This document shows positions 8,401-16,236 of a DNA stretch of 64,000 nucleotides, in pieces. This DNA is from Bacteroidetes bacterium MED-G17 (GTDB lineage Bacteria > Bacteroidota > Bacteroidia > NS11-12g > UBA9320). Under the pieces are notes generated by a model. That model did no database searches and was not told where the DNA came from. It worked only from the letters and a program-made list of their open reading frames with translations. Location of the stretch: positions 1 to 64,000 of the forward strand of contig NTKK01000005.1 of NCBI GenBank assembly GCA_002457675.1. The letters run 5' to 3'. The number at the start of each line of letters is the position of its first letter. Position 1 is the stretch's first letter. The translations under genes were made by a program, and so were the position numbers.

Positions 8401-9326
8401 TCTAATTCATCCAATATATTAAGGGTACTTTTAACAGCATTCGCTGATTGTTTAAGGAGCTCTTTTTCGGCTTCATTCAACTGAAGCTCAATAATTTCTT
8501 CAATACCATTTTTACCCAATTTTACTGGCACACCGAGGTACATATCACTCAACCCATATTGACCTTCCAACCATGCACAGCAAGGAAAAATTCTTTTTTG
8601 ATCTCTGACGATTGCCTCAACCATTTGGGCAGCTGATGCGCCAGGTGCGTACCATGCAGAGGTCCCTAAAAGATTTACAATTTCTCCGCCTCCCTTTTTT
8701 GTGCGTTGAACAATTTGCTCTAGTTTAGAAGCAGAAATAAGCTCTGTTACAGGTATCCCTGAAACGGTTGTATACCTCGGAAGCGGCACCATGGTATCAC
8801 CATGTCCTCCCATCAGTACGGCTTGAATATCTTTGGGCGATACATTAAGTTCTAAAGATAAAAATGAACGGTACCGCGCTGTATCTAAAATTCCCGCCAT
8901 GCCAAATACTTCGGTTGAAGGTTTTTTTGCACTCAAATAGGCAGCATAGGTCATAACATCTAATGGATTTGAAACAACAATTATTTTGGCATTAGGAGAA
9001 TGTTCAACAACCTGAGTAGTTACAGATTTTACAATGCCTGCATTTGTTTTTATTAAGTCATCTCGACTCATCCCAGGCCTTCTAGGAATTCCAGATGTAA
9101 TGACAACCACATCGCTATCCGCTGTTTTTGTATAATCATTTGTAGAGCCAGTTATCCTTGTATCATAGTAATTTACTGGTGATTTTTCCCATATATCAAG
9201 GGCCTTACCTTCGGCAAAATTTTCTTTAATATCCAACAACACTACTTCATTGGCAAGTTCTTTTTCTGCACACACATCCGCGCAAGTTGCGCCTACGTTG
9301 CCTGCGCCAATAACACTTATTTTCAT
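8394..9326 (-). CDS. mdh: Malate dehydrogenase (NAD-dependent, LDH-like type)
   Basis: Interconverts malate and oxaloacetate in the citric acid cycle. The 310-residue LDH/MDH-fold protein has an N-terminal NAD-binding GAGNVGATCA, the malate-specific arginine in SGIPRRPGMSRDDL near residue 80, VSNPLDVMTY near residue 119 and the catalytic histidine in GGHGDTMVPL near residue 174. A strong promoter sits just upstream, with its TACCTTTG box only 5 bases before the ATG. The gene converges on hflX with a 7-base overlap. Confidence 0.96.
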   Translation of the reverse strand: MKISVIGAGNVGATCADVCAEKELANEVVLLDIKENFAEGKALDIWEKSPVNYYDTRITGSTNDYTKTADSDVVVITSGIPRRPGMSRDDLIKTNAGIVKSVTTQVVEHSPNAKIIVVSNPLDVMTYAAYLSAKKPSTEVFGMAGILDTARYRSFLSLELNVSPKDIQAVLMGGHGDTMVPLPRYTTVSGIPVTELISASKLEQIVQRTKKGGGEIVNLLGTSAWYAPGASAAQMVEAIVRDQKRIFPCCAWLEGQYGLSDMYLGVPVKLGKNGIEEIIELQLNEAEKELLKQSANAVKSTLNILDELDY

Positions 9327-9331
9327 GCCTT

Positions 9332-9363
9332 CAAAGGTATTATTTTGACCGAAGTCTTACAAA
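9332..9363 (-). promoter_or_regulatory. Full Bacteroidota-type promoter of mdh
   Basis: Read on the minus strand: TTTG (9363-9360), 20 bases, then TACCTTTG (9339-9332), matching the TTTG/TAnnTTTG consensus exactly. The mdh ATG begins 5 bases after the box, so transcription should start at or beside the ATG and the mRNA would be leaderless or nearly so. The TTTG lies in the last codons of the upstream CoA-transferase gene. Confidence 0.7.
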
Positions 9364-10010
9364 GAAATTTCTCTTACCGAAGAAGAAATCTTGACCCTTC
9401 CTTGTGTTTGTTTTAAGACTTCCGAAGGCTCAATTCCAGGAGCAACTTCTGTAATTAAAAACCCTTCAGAATTTATCTCCAAAACCGCCAAGTCGCTTAC
9501 TATTTTTCTGACACAAGATAGGCCTGTTACCGGCAAACTCAATTCTGAAACCAATTTTGGTTGCCCATTTTTGCTGCAATGCGTCATCGCTACAATGATG
9601 TTTTTTGCTGAAGCGACCAAATCCATCGCTCCACCCATTCCTTTAACCATTTTACCGGGAATTTTCCAATTGGCGATATCACCCTTGTCATTTACCTGCA
9701 TTGCGCCTAATACGGTAAGATTTACCCTTCCACTTCTAATCATAGCAAAACTTATCGAGGAATCAAAAAAGCTACCTCCTGGAAGCACTGTTACGGTCTG
9801 TTTACCCGCATTAATTAAGTCTGCATCAACTTGATCTTCCGTTGGGAATGGACCCATATCCAACAAACCATTTTCTGATTGAAGGTGTATCTTCATCCCT
9901 GATGGAATAAAATTGGCAACCAATGTAGGAATGCCTATGCCAAGATTTACGTAATATCCGTCTTGAAGTTCTTGTGCAATTCTCTGTGCTATTTGGTTTT
10001 TACTTAACAT
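9357..10010 (-). CDS. scoB: 3-oxoacid CoA-transferase subunit B
   Basis: Small (217-residue) beta subunit of a succinyl-CoA:3-ketoacid/acetoacetate CoA-transferase, which activates acetoacetate and related keto acids. The catalytic glutamate lies in the motif SENGLLDMGPF near residues 44-54, and a glycine-rich GKMVKGMGGAMDL segment lies near residue 118. AtoA/ScoB proteins have this length. The partner subunit is normally directly adjacent; here a glycosyltransferase gene stands between them. It begins right after that gene's stop codon (TAAATG junction). Confidence 0.93.
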   Translation of the reverse strand: MLSKNQIAQRIAQELQDGYYVNLGIGIPTLVANFIPSGMKIHLQSENGLLDMGPFPTEDQVDADLINAGKQTVTVLPGGSFFDSSISFAMIRSGRVNLTVLGAMQVNDKGDIANWKIPGKMVKGMGGAMDLVASAKNIIVAMTHCSKNGQPKLVSELSLPVTGLSCVRKIVSDLAVLEINSEGFLITEVAPGIEPSEVLKQTQGRVKISSSVREISL

Positions 10011-10709
10011 TTATTGACTGTTTTGGGGATTGATATGTCGAAATTTTTGAAGATGATGGGTTAATAGGTCTATTTTTTCTTTTTCATTTTTTGTGCAAAC
10101 TGCGTGGTGAAACAAGTGCGATGCTTCCACTTGATTTTTGCCCCAACAACAGTATTTTGTACTGATGAAATCTACTTTTATTTTTCTTTTCATAACTAGT
10201 TGATTTAACAAAGTTTGATCTGCTAAAAATAATTTTGTTAAGCCAACTTTGTAGAGTAAATATATTTGACGTAATGGGCTAGGAAGTTTGATATACCCTT
10301 GCAAAATTCTAGATGTATCTTTAAATAATTTTCTGTTTACTTCATTGGATCTTATCCAAAGAAAACCGCCATTTAACTCATTTCTAGTGTCCTCTTGCAT
10401 GGCAGTAAATGAGGAATGCTCAGCGCGTTCTAGTAGAAATTGAAAAAGTCCCACTTCATTATAAATGTAAATATTAATATCTAAAATTAAACAATGCTTA
10501 CCCCTATTCTGCTCTAGAATTTGCACAACTTTTTTTGTTTTTAGCAATAATGAATAAAACCACCCTTCGTTGCCAAACGCTGTTTCTCCGTGCTTATCTT
10601 CAATTTTATGTGCATTGAAAACAAACTTGGAAAAACCCCCGTGAAATTTCGAAAAATTTCTGTGCAATCGCGCCACATTATCTGACCATATATAATGTGC
10701 TTGGATCAC
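10011..10709 (-). CDS. Putative nucleotide-sugar glycosyltransferase inserted in the CoA-transferase operon
   Basis: A 232-residue protein resembling nucleotide-diphospho-sugar transferases of the PF03407 type. ILDINIYIYN near residue 75 stands where the metal-binding DxD normally lies, but reads DIN. Further family-like pieces are LNGGFLWIRSN near residue 112, DQTLLNQL near residue 161 and LFHHAVCTKN near residue 200. No signal peptide or membrane helix is seen, so it would act on the cytoplasmic side. It starts with GTG in a GTGA overlap with the scoA stop and ends one base before scoB, so the three genes are translationally packed. An ordinary role in CoA transfer is implausible; it looks like a captured surface-glycan gene. 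Confidence 0.62.
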   Translation of the reverse strand: MIQAHYIWSDNVARLHRNFSKFHGGFSKFVFNAHKIEDKHGETAFGNEGWFYSLLLKTKKVVQILEQNRGKHCLILDINIYIYNEVGLFQFLLERAEHSSFTAMQEDTRNELNGGFLWIRSNEVNRKLFKDTSRILQGYIKLPSPLRQIYLLYKVGLTKLFLADQTLLNQLVMKRKIKVDFISTKYCCWGKNQVEASHLFHHAVCTKNEKEKIDLLTHHLQKFRHINPQNSQ

Positions 10710-11398
10710 TTTTTCGTCGTTCTTTGTTCAATACGTTTTTGGTAATCTCTGCCTTGAAAAATGCGATCTACAAAAATTCCAGGCGTATGAATTTCGTTTG
10801 GATTCAACTCTCCGGTTTCTACCAACTCTTCTACTTCAACGATAGTTATCTTGCCCGCCATGGCCATCATTGGATTAAAGTTTTTGGCGGTATCTTTATA
10901 CATTACATTCCCGTAAGTATCTCCTTTCCAAGCTTTTATCAATGCAAAATCTGATTCAAAAGCATGCTCAAGGAGGTACATCTTTCCATTAAATGCCCGT
11001 GTTTCCTTTCCCTCGGCTACCTCAGTACCATAACCTGCAGGTGTATAAAATGCTGGGATACCAGCTCCTGTAGCTCTGCATCTTTCTGCCAATGTACCTT
11101 GTGGCAACAATTCAACTTGGAGCTCTCCTGCCAACAATTGCCTTTCGAATTCTTGGTTTTCACCAACATAGCTTGCAATCATTTTTTTTACTTGTCTATT
11201 TTTCAACATCAAGCCTATTCCAAAATCATCTATGCCTGCATTGTTTGAAATACATGTAAGATTCTTGACATTTTTTTTAACTAGTGCTGCAATGCTATTT
11301 TCTGGGATACCGCACAAACCAAAACCACCCAACATGATGGTTTGACTATCCTTTATATCAAAGATTGCTTTCTCTGCGTTTGCAAAAACTTTATTCAT
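10706..11398 (-). CDS. scoA: 3-oxoacid CoA-transferase subunit A
   Basis: Alpha subunit (230 residues) of the CoA-transferase completed by the gene at 9357-10010. It shows the subunit A pattern: the glycine-rich GGFGLCGIPEN near residue 24, NNAGIDDFGIG near residue 53, PQGTLAERCRATGAGIPAFYTP near residue 99 and TYGNVMYKDTAKNFNP near residue 160. It leads the scoA-glycosyltransferase-scoB run. The divergent promoter on its upstream side now serves only a gene fragment. Confidence 0.93.
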   Translation of the reverse strand: MNKVFANAEKAIFDIKDSQTIMLGGFGLCGIPENSIAALVKKNVKNLTCISNNAGIDDFGIGLMLKNRQVKKMIASYVGENQEFERQLLAGELQVELLPQGTLAERCRATGAGIPAFYTPAGYGTEVAEGKETRAFNGKMYLLEHAFESDFALIKAWKGDTYGNVMYKDTAKNFNPMMAMAGKITIVEVEELVETGELNPNEIHTPGIFVDRIFQGRDYQKRIEQRTTKK

Positions 11399-11433
11399 GA
11401 AGATAGAACTTTATCCTACAGCAATAATAGCCA

Positions 11434-11466
11434 TTTGGTATTTATTGCGATTCATCTTTATCTTTG
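11434..11466 (+). promoter_or_regulatory. Intact promoter in front of a broken gene
   Basis: TTTG (11434-11437), 21 bases, then TATCTTTG (11459-11466): an exact TTTG/TAnnTTTG promoter. The next in-frame start is TTG at 11473, six bases on. The earlier TTG at 11464 lies within the box and cannot be the start. The promoter still looks functional although the gene it drives is truncated. Confidence 0.65.
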
Positions 11467-11472
11467 GAGACC

Positions 11473-11865
11473 TTGTTTAAAATCCTAAGTATACCATTTT
11501 TGCTTCTGCCCTTCAATTTGCTTGGGCAAACGCTGGGTTTATTTGGAAATGAATGGGTAAATATAGACCGGAGCTACTATAAGTTTTATACCGCTGAAAA
11601 GGGTATTTATCAAATAACATATAGTGATTTAAAAGACGCTGGCATCCCAATTGACTCGATAAATCCTAAATCTTTACAATTGTTTCATAATGGCTTAGAG
11701 ATTCCGATTCATGTTGAGGGTGAAAAGGATAATTCCTTTGATACAGCAGATTTTATTTTGTTTTATGGAAACTACAATGATGGTAGTTTGGACAAACCAC
11801 TTTATCAAGATACTGCTCAACAAACAAACCCTTACCAAAGTTTATATACTGACTCAACGGCATAG
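11473..11865 (+). pseudogene. 5' fragment of a PorU-type T9SS sortase (C25 peptidase) gene
   Basis: The first 130 residues of a long C25-family protein of the type IX secretion sortase (PorU/PorU2) group. It has a signal peptide (LSIPFLLLPFNLLGQ), a YYKFYTAEKGIYQITYSDL strand region, INPKSLQLFHNG, and FDTADFILFYGNYNDGSLDK, which are typical of the N-terminal domain. The C25 catalytic domain and everything after it (hundreds of residues) are missing. The frame ends at a TAG directly beside unrelated glycosyltransferase sequence. The assignment rests on recalled family pattern, not a search. Confidence 0.6.
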
Positions 11866-12122
11866 GTGGTAAAGAATACTTTAATACGCATACAGGTTTT
11901 CCCATTGAAGAAAATGACCTTTTAGATTTTTTGAAAAAATCGTCTGAAATCATCGAGAATATCAATAAAAATTTCAATCACTACGATTCATTCTGTGAGA
12001 GAGCAACAAAACATATCTTAGAAAAATACCCGCTTCAAAATGAGGTGGATAAAATTTCGCAGGTTTTTTTAGAGTTTATTGACCAAGCAATTGCCCAACA
12101 CAATCACCAAAGCCAATCCTAA
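11853..12122 (+). pseudogene. 3' fragment of a family-4-like glycosyltransferase gene
   Basis: From about 11859 a different frame encodes IGGKEYFNTHTGF, then IEENDLLDFLKKS and a C-terminal helix with HILEKYP. This resembles the end of a GT4-type glycosyltransferase, from the nucleotide-sugar-binding segment to the last helix. The frame opens only at 11853, so the N-terminal two thirds are absent and no start codon is appropriate. Its last 47 bases overlap the end of the convergent fumarylacetoacetase gene, so its final ten or so residues may be read-through. Identification is tentative. Confidence 0.45.
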
Positions 12123-13302
12123 TTCCCTCCTTCTCAGCCCAAGCACGCATGCTTATAGTGTCCTTGTCTTCGATAAAAGTTCTTTTCTCGCCATTACTAA
12201 GTTCTATTGGCTCTTTACCGCCCCAGCTGAGTTCCAACATAGAACCAAATGAACTTTTGTCAGGCCCACTTATCGTGCCACTGGCCATAAGATCGCCCGC
12301 TTTAATATTGCAACCATTTACTGTATGATGCGCCAATTGTTGATAAATATTCCAATACAGATATTTGTGATTACTTCTTGAAATAATTTCTCTATTTCCA
12401 CCGTTTGGCGTTATGCCCACTTCTAAATGTATATCAAAACTTTTTTTTCCAGAATATTGAAGATAAGGAAGTACTTTATCTTGCTTTGGGCCTTGTGTTT
12501 TAAATGCATGCAAGGCCTCCATGGTAACTATCCACGGGGATACTGTACTGGCAAAATTTTTACCTAAAAAAGGACCTAATGGAACATATTCCCACTTCTG
12601 AATATCTCTCGCACTCCAATCATTAAATAATAACATACCAAAAATGTAATCCTCAGCTTCTTCTACCGAAACGGTTTCACCAAGCAATGTGTCTTTTCCA
12701 ACAACAAAAGCCATTTCCAATTCAAAATCCATTCTCTTGGAGGGTCCAAAAATTGGAGATTCCTGACCTGGGACTATTGTTTGACCATTAGGGCGAATAA
12801 TATTTGTTCCCGAAATAACAATTGAGCTTGACCTGCCGTGGTAACCAACTGGGATATGTTTCCAATTTGGCAACAATGGATTATCTGGCCTAAACATTTT
12901 TCCAACATTGGTAGCATGTTCTAAACTTGAATAAAAATCTGTATAATCTCCAATATTGATAGGCATTAGCATTTCTACTTCCGTTTGACGAACCAAATAT
13001 TTTGACTTATTTTTTGCTAAACAACTCCCCTCACTAGTCAATTGATCTTGCAAAAACCCCCGGAGAATAAGATGCTTTTCTTTGCCCAGTTGCATAAACC
13101 TATTCCATGTTTTTTGAGAAAAAACATATTTTTCATCTTCCGAAAATGGAAATTCTTTTTCTTGTGAAAAGTTTGAAACATCAATGATGTAATCACCAAT
13201 AGCGACACCTAACTTTTTTCTATTTGCATGAGAAAAAGTGCCAAAAGGCAAATTGTGAATCGAAAAATCACTGTTTGAAGAAATATCTAACCATGTTTTC
13301 AT
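12076..13302 (-). CDS. fahA: Fumarylacetoacetase
   Basis: Last enzyme of tyrosine/homogentisate degradation, hydrolysing fumarylacetoacetate to fumarate and acetoacetate; the acetoacetate could feed the CoA-transferase nearby. The 408-residue two-domain protein has YTDFYSSLEHATNVG near residue 120, YHGRSSSIVISG, RMDFELEMAFVVG with metal-ligand glutamates near residue 195, and FNDWSARDIQ near residue 227. I took the ATG at 13302 (MKTWLDISS) rather than one six codons upstream, which has no conserved residues. Downstream of RidA in the same direction. Confidence 0.94.
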   Translation of the reverse strand: MKTWLDISSNSDFSIHNLPFGTFSHANRKKLGVAIGDYIIDVSNFSQEKEFPFSEDEKYVFSQKTWNRFMQLGKEKHLILRGFLQDQLTSEGSCLAKNKSKYLVRQTEVEMLMPINIGDYTDFYSSLEHATNVGKMFRPDNPLLPNWKHIPVGYHGRSSSIVISGTNIIRPNGQTIVPGQESPIFGPSKRMDFELEMAFVVGKDTLLGETVSVEEAEDYIFGMLLFNDWSARDIQKWEYVPLGPFLGKNFASTVSPWIVTMEALHAFKTQGPKQDKVLPYLQYSGKKSFDIHLEVGITPNGGNREIISRSNHKYLYWNIYQQLAHHTVNGCNIKAGDLMASGTISGPDKSSFGSMLELSWGGKEPIELSNGEKRTFIEDKDTISMRAWAEKEGIRIGFGDCVGQLLGQ

Positions 13303-13329
13303 AGCAGCGAAAATAGGCATTTGGCTATA

Positions 13330-13743
13330 TCAAGGCAAAGCAATTACCTTAAGCTCAATAGCAATAGGAGTTGGCAGTTTATTTATTTCTACTGTTGTGC
13401 GAGTAGGTTGATTTTCTTTAAAATATTCAGCATAAATTTTATTATAGACTTTAAAGTCATCATCCATATTGGTGAGAAAAACAGTAACATCCACAATTTT
13501 ATCCCAAGAGCTTCCTGAGTCTTCTACTATAGTTCTTACATTCTGAAAAACAGCGTGGCACTGTTCTGCAATGTCATAGTCAATTATTTTCCCATCTTCG
13601 TCAAGATTAACTCCTGGAATCGCTTTACTATTTTTTTTCCTAGGACCAACGCCTGAAAGGAATAACAAGTCTCCAACACGACGGGCATGAGGATAAGCAC
13701 CTACTGGTTCAGGTGCTATATTGGATTCAAATTTTGAATTCAT
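13330..13743 (-). CDS. RidA family protein, possibly 2-aminomuconate deaminase-like
   Basis: A 137-residue RidA/YjgF-fold protein. Such proteins are trimers that deaminate reactive enamines or imines. It carries GAYPHARRVGDLLFLSGVGPR near residues 16-36 and VTVFLTNMDDDFKVYNKIYAE near residue 85. The YPHARR...GPR form resembles the branch annotated as 2-aminomuconate deaminase (kynurenine pathway), but no other kynurenine genes are in the window. Its ATG overlaps the stop of the upstream gene by one base (TAATG), and fahA follows after 27 bases. Confidence 0.8.
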   Translation of the reverse strand: MNSKFESNIAPEPVGAYPHARRVGDLLFLSGVGPRKKNSKAIPGVNLDEDGKIIDYDIAEQCHAVFQNVRTIVEDSGSSWDKIVDVTVFLTNMDDDFKVYNKIYAEYFKENQPTRTTVEINKLPTPIAIELKVIALP

Positions 13744-16172
13744 TATTCTTTAACAAACCTTGTAAAGGTAGTGTTGTTCTTTCCATAATTGAACTGTATA
13801 ACAAAGATCCCCTTAGGAAGCGCACTCACATCGACATGAGACACTTTTTCTCCTTGAGCAAATAATTTACCATTGAGTGAATAAATGGAATAACTGTTAA
13901 CTTCTTTCCCAAAGTATAGCATACTAGTTGTTGGATTTGGCCAAACTTTTATTTCACGCTTTTCATTATCCTTAACCGACACAACATTCTTTAGATCAGC
14001 AGTCCAAATACCTCTACCGTGGGTATAGATAAATAATTGACGATCAGAGTTTCTTAGCTGTAATTGATGAATTGCCACATTAGGGATTTGCTGTTCTTTT
14101 TCCCAAACTATTCCCCCATCTCTAGTGGTGTATAAGCCGAAATCAGTGGCAACATAAATCCAATTCGTATCTGCAGGATCTACTTCTACCCAATTTACAG
14201 GGAGAGATTCTGGCAGATTACCACTTATGTCTTTGTAGATAGGTTGTGGTGAGTCTGCATGATTTATTTTCCAAATTCTTCCTTGCGTAGAAATATTGCT
14301 GTAGGCTAAATAAACAGTACCTTTATTAAAAGGATTAACCTCAATACAAGCAACAAAAGAACCTCGAGCCTCTGGTGGTGATTTATCAAAAAGTCTAAAT
14401 TCTTTACCTGTTTCGGTAGTTGATGCATTATCAACTCGATACAAAATACTTGACGCTCCGCCTAGATATAGAGTTGGATTAACCTCATTTGAAAGACCTA
14501 TCGAGTATATATTTCCTGGGATATTAGCGGTTATTTTTTCAAAATTACTGCCTGCTTCGGTACTTCGCCAAACGCCTGACTTGGTAGGAACATAAATTTG
14601 ATCTCCGTCCAAAGGGTTTACTGTTAAAGGATTGATAAACCAAACTGGTTCACCTGACCAGGCAATATTCCCTGAAATGTATTGCCATCTTCCAGAATTC
14701 ACCGAAGATCTTCTGCTCAATGCCAAATTTTGTGATGATGCATAAACCTCTCCCGACTGTGGATTATAGGCGCAGAAAGCCCCATCTCCTCCCAAGATAC
14801 GAGTAAACAGACTACTTGAATTTTTTGAATACTGCGTGCCATTGTCTTGGGTTCCACCGATTACATCATCCCCTGAAGCCAAGTGTGCTCCTGCATAAAA
14901 TTGGGTAACATTAAAACCATTATTTAGTGTGCTGTAAGCATTGGGATTACTTTTTTGGTGTTTATAGAGTCCTCCATCATTGCCAATGATAAATGAATTA
15001 CCATTTGAAAAGAATTGTATTTCATGATAATCTGAATGGGTATTGGTCATATTAGACCAAGATTGACCACCGTTTCTAGAATATGCGGGCTCCACTCCAC
15101 CAACTACAACAAAGTTTGTATCGGTGGGGCTATTACCAAGCAATAAATCATACCAAGCTTGTGCAAAACTTGCACCTGTAGAAGTTTCAGGATTCGCTTT
15201 TTGTACCCATGTATTTCCTTGATCTGAGGATTTGTAAAACGCTTGGCAAGAAGTACCATTCGAGGCTGCGACGACTGCGTATATAACACGTTCGAAATTC
15301 TTATTTTTAGCAATATTAATTCTTCCTGAAAGGGTAGTTGCTAAGCCATTATTAACGGCCGTTGCCTTGTCTTCACCTTCCTTTAATTTAAAAACTCCAC
15401 TTCTTCGAACAGAAAATAAGATGGTTGAATCTTTAAATGTTTCAATATCATAAACATCATTTGAGGTCTTGTAAATCAATTCAAATGTTTTACCACCATC
15501 AGTAGTCTTAAACAACCCAGCATTATCTGTACCAACATATAAAGTATTTTCTTGGGTGAGTGAATGTTGAACTGACCAAATCTGCTCAAATTTACTATCC
15601 GCAGCAGTAGATTCAAGGGAATTAAAAGACTTACCACCATCTACAGATTTAAAAATACCCGCTCCGGGAACGCCTAAAGTTGACCCAATGCTTCCAGCCG
15701 AATTGCCCACAGATTCTCCAGTACCATAATAATAGATTTTTGAATCAAAAGGATTTTGGCACATAGTGGTTACTGCTAGACTTGAGCTAAAATCATTTAC
15801 CGCAGACCAAGACGAACCACCATTGTTTGATTCCCAAACACCGCCCGAAACCCCAGCTGCCAAAATATGATTTTCATTTGAATAATCTATGCAGATAGCT
15901 CTGGTTCTGCCGCCCACATTGCTCGGTCCAATCTCCCGCAAATTTAAAAAATTGGAAACTTTAGAGAATTTCACTTGTTGCTCATCATGCCAATTCTTTT
16001 GAAGACCATATGGAATTTTCCCACTTTCATCTGCTTTCATCTCCATGAATTGATCAAAATAGCCCATAGCCGATTTTTGTTCATCCTGCTCTTTTCTTTT
16101 TGAAAGAAAAAAAATGGACCCTAGGATTAATGCAATTGAGATAATTATAATTATATTTTTCGGCTTCATCAT
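13743..16172 (-). CDS. Type IX-secreted sortilin-like beta-propeller protein
   Basis: An 809-residue exported protein. An N-terminal hydrophobic segment (NIIIIISIALILGSIFFL) is followed by many repeats of the BNR/VPS10 propeller type, visible as SNNGGSSW, SVDGGKSF, TTDGGKTF, SSDQGNTW, SRNGGQSW and TRDGGIVW (Asp-box-like turns). The last 70 residues, starting VWPNPTTSMLYFG, form a type A T9SS sorting domain that directs outer-membrane passage and anchoring or release. Enzymatic function is not evident; such propellers occur in adhesins and glycan-binding proteins. RidA is translationally coupled downstream. Confidence 0.87.
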   Translation of the reverse strand: MMKPKNIIIIISIALILGSIFFLSKRKEQDEQKSAMGYFDQFMEMKADESGKIPYGLQKNWHDEQQVKFSKVSNFLNLREIGPSNVGGRTRAICIDYSNENHILAAGVSGGVWESNNGGSSWSAVNDFSSSLAVTTMCQNPFDSKIYYYGTGESVGNSAGSIGSTLGVPGAGIFKSVDGGKSFNSLESTAADSKFEQIWSVQHSLTQENTLYVGTDNAGLFKTTDGGKTFELIYKTSNDVYDIETFKDSTILFSVRRSGVFKLKEGEDKATAVNNGLATTLSGRINIAKNKNFERVIYAVVAASNGTSCQAFYKSSDQGNTWVQKANPETSTGASFAQAWYDLLLGNSPTDTNFVVVGGVEPAYSRNGGQSWSNMTNTHSDYHEIQFFSNGNSFIIGNDGGLYKHQKSNPNAYSTLNNGFNVTQFYAGAHLASGDDVIGGTQDNGTQYSKNSSSLFTRILGGDGAFCAYNPQSGEVYASSQNLALSRRSSVNSGRWQYISGNIAWSGEPVWFINPLTVNPLDGDQIYVPTKSGVWRSTEAGSNFEKITANIPGNIYSIGLSNEVNPTLYLGGASSILYRVDNASTTETGKEFRLFDKSPPEARGSFVACIEVNPFNKGTVYLAYSNISTQGRIWKINHADSPQPIYKDISGNLPESLPVNWVEVDPADTNWIYVATDFGLYTTRDGGIVWEKEQQIPNVAIHQLQLRNSDRQLFIYTHGRGIWTADLKNVVSVKDNEKREIKVWPNPTTSMLYFGKEVNSYSIYSLNGKLFAQGEKVSHVDVSALPKGIFVIQFNYGKNNTTFTRFVKE

Positions 16173-16236
16173 TACGTTAAGCGCACTAAGATAGTTAAAT
16201 TAATAAAAGATATCGAATTTTTAACGCTTTGTTTAA

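Noticed and set aside
9391-9834. 147-residue plus-strand open frame opposite scoB
   Set aside because: Shadow of a well-conserved coding gene, with no start context or recognisable domain.
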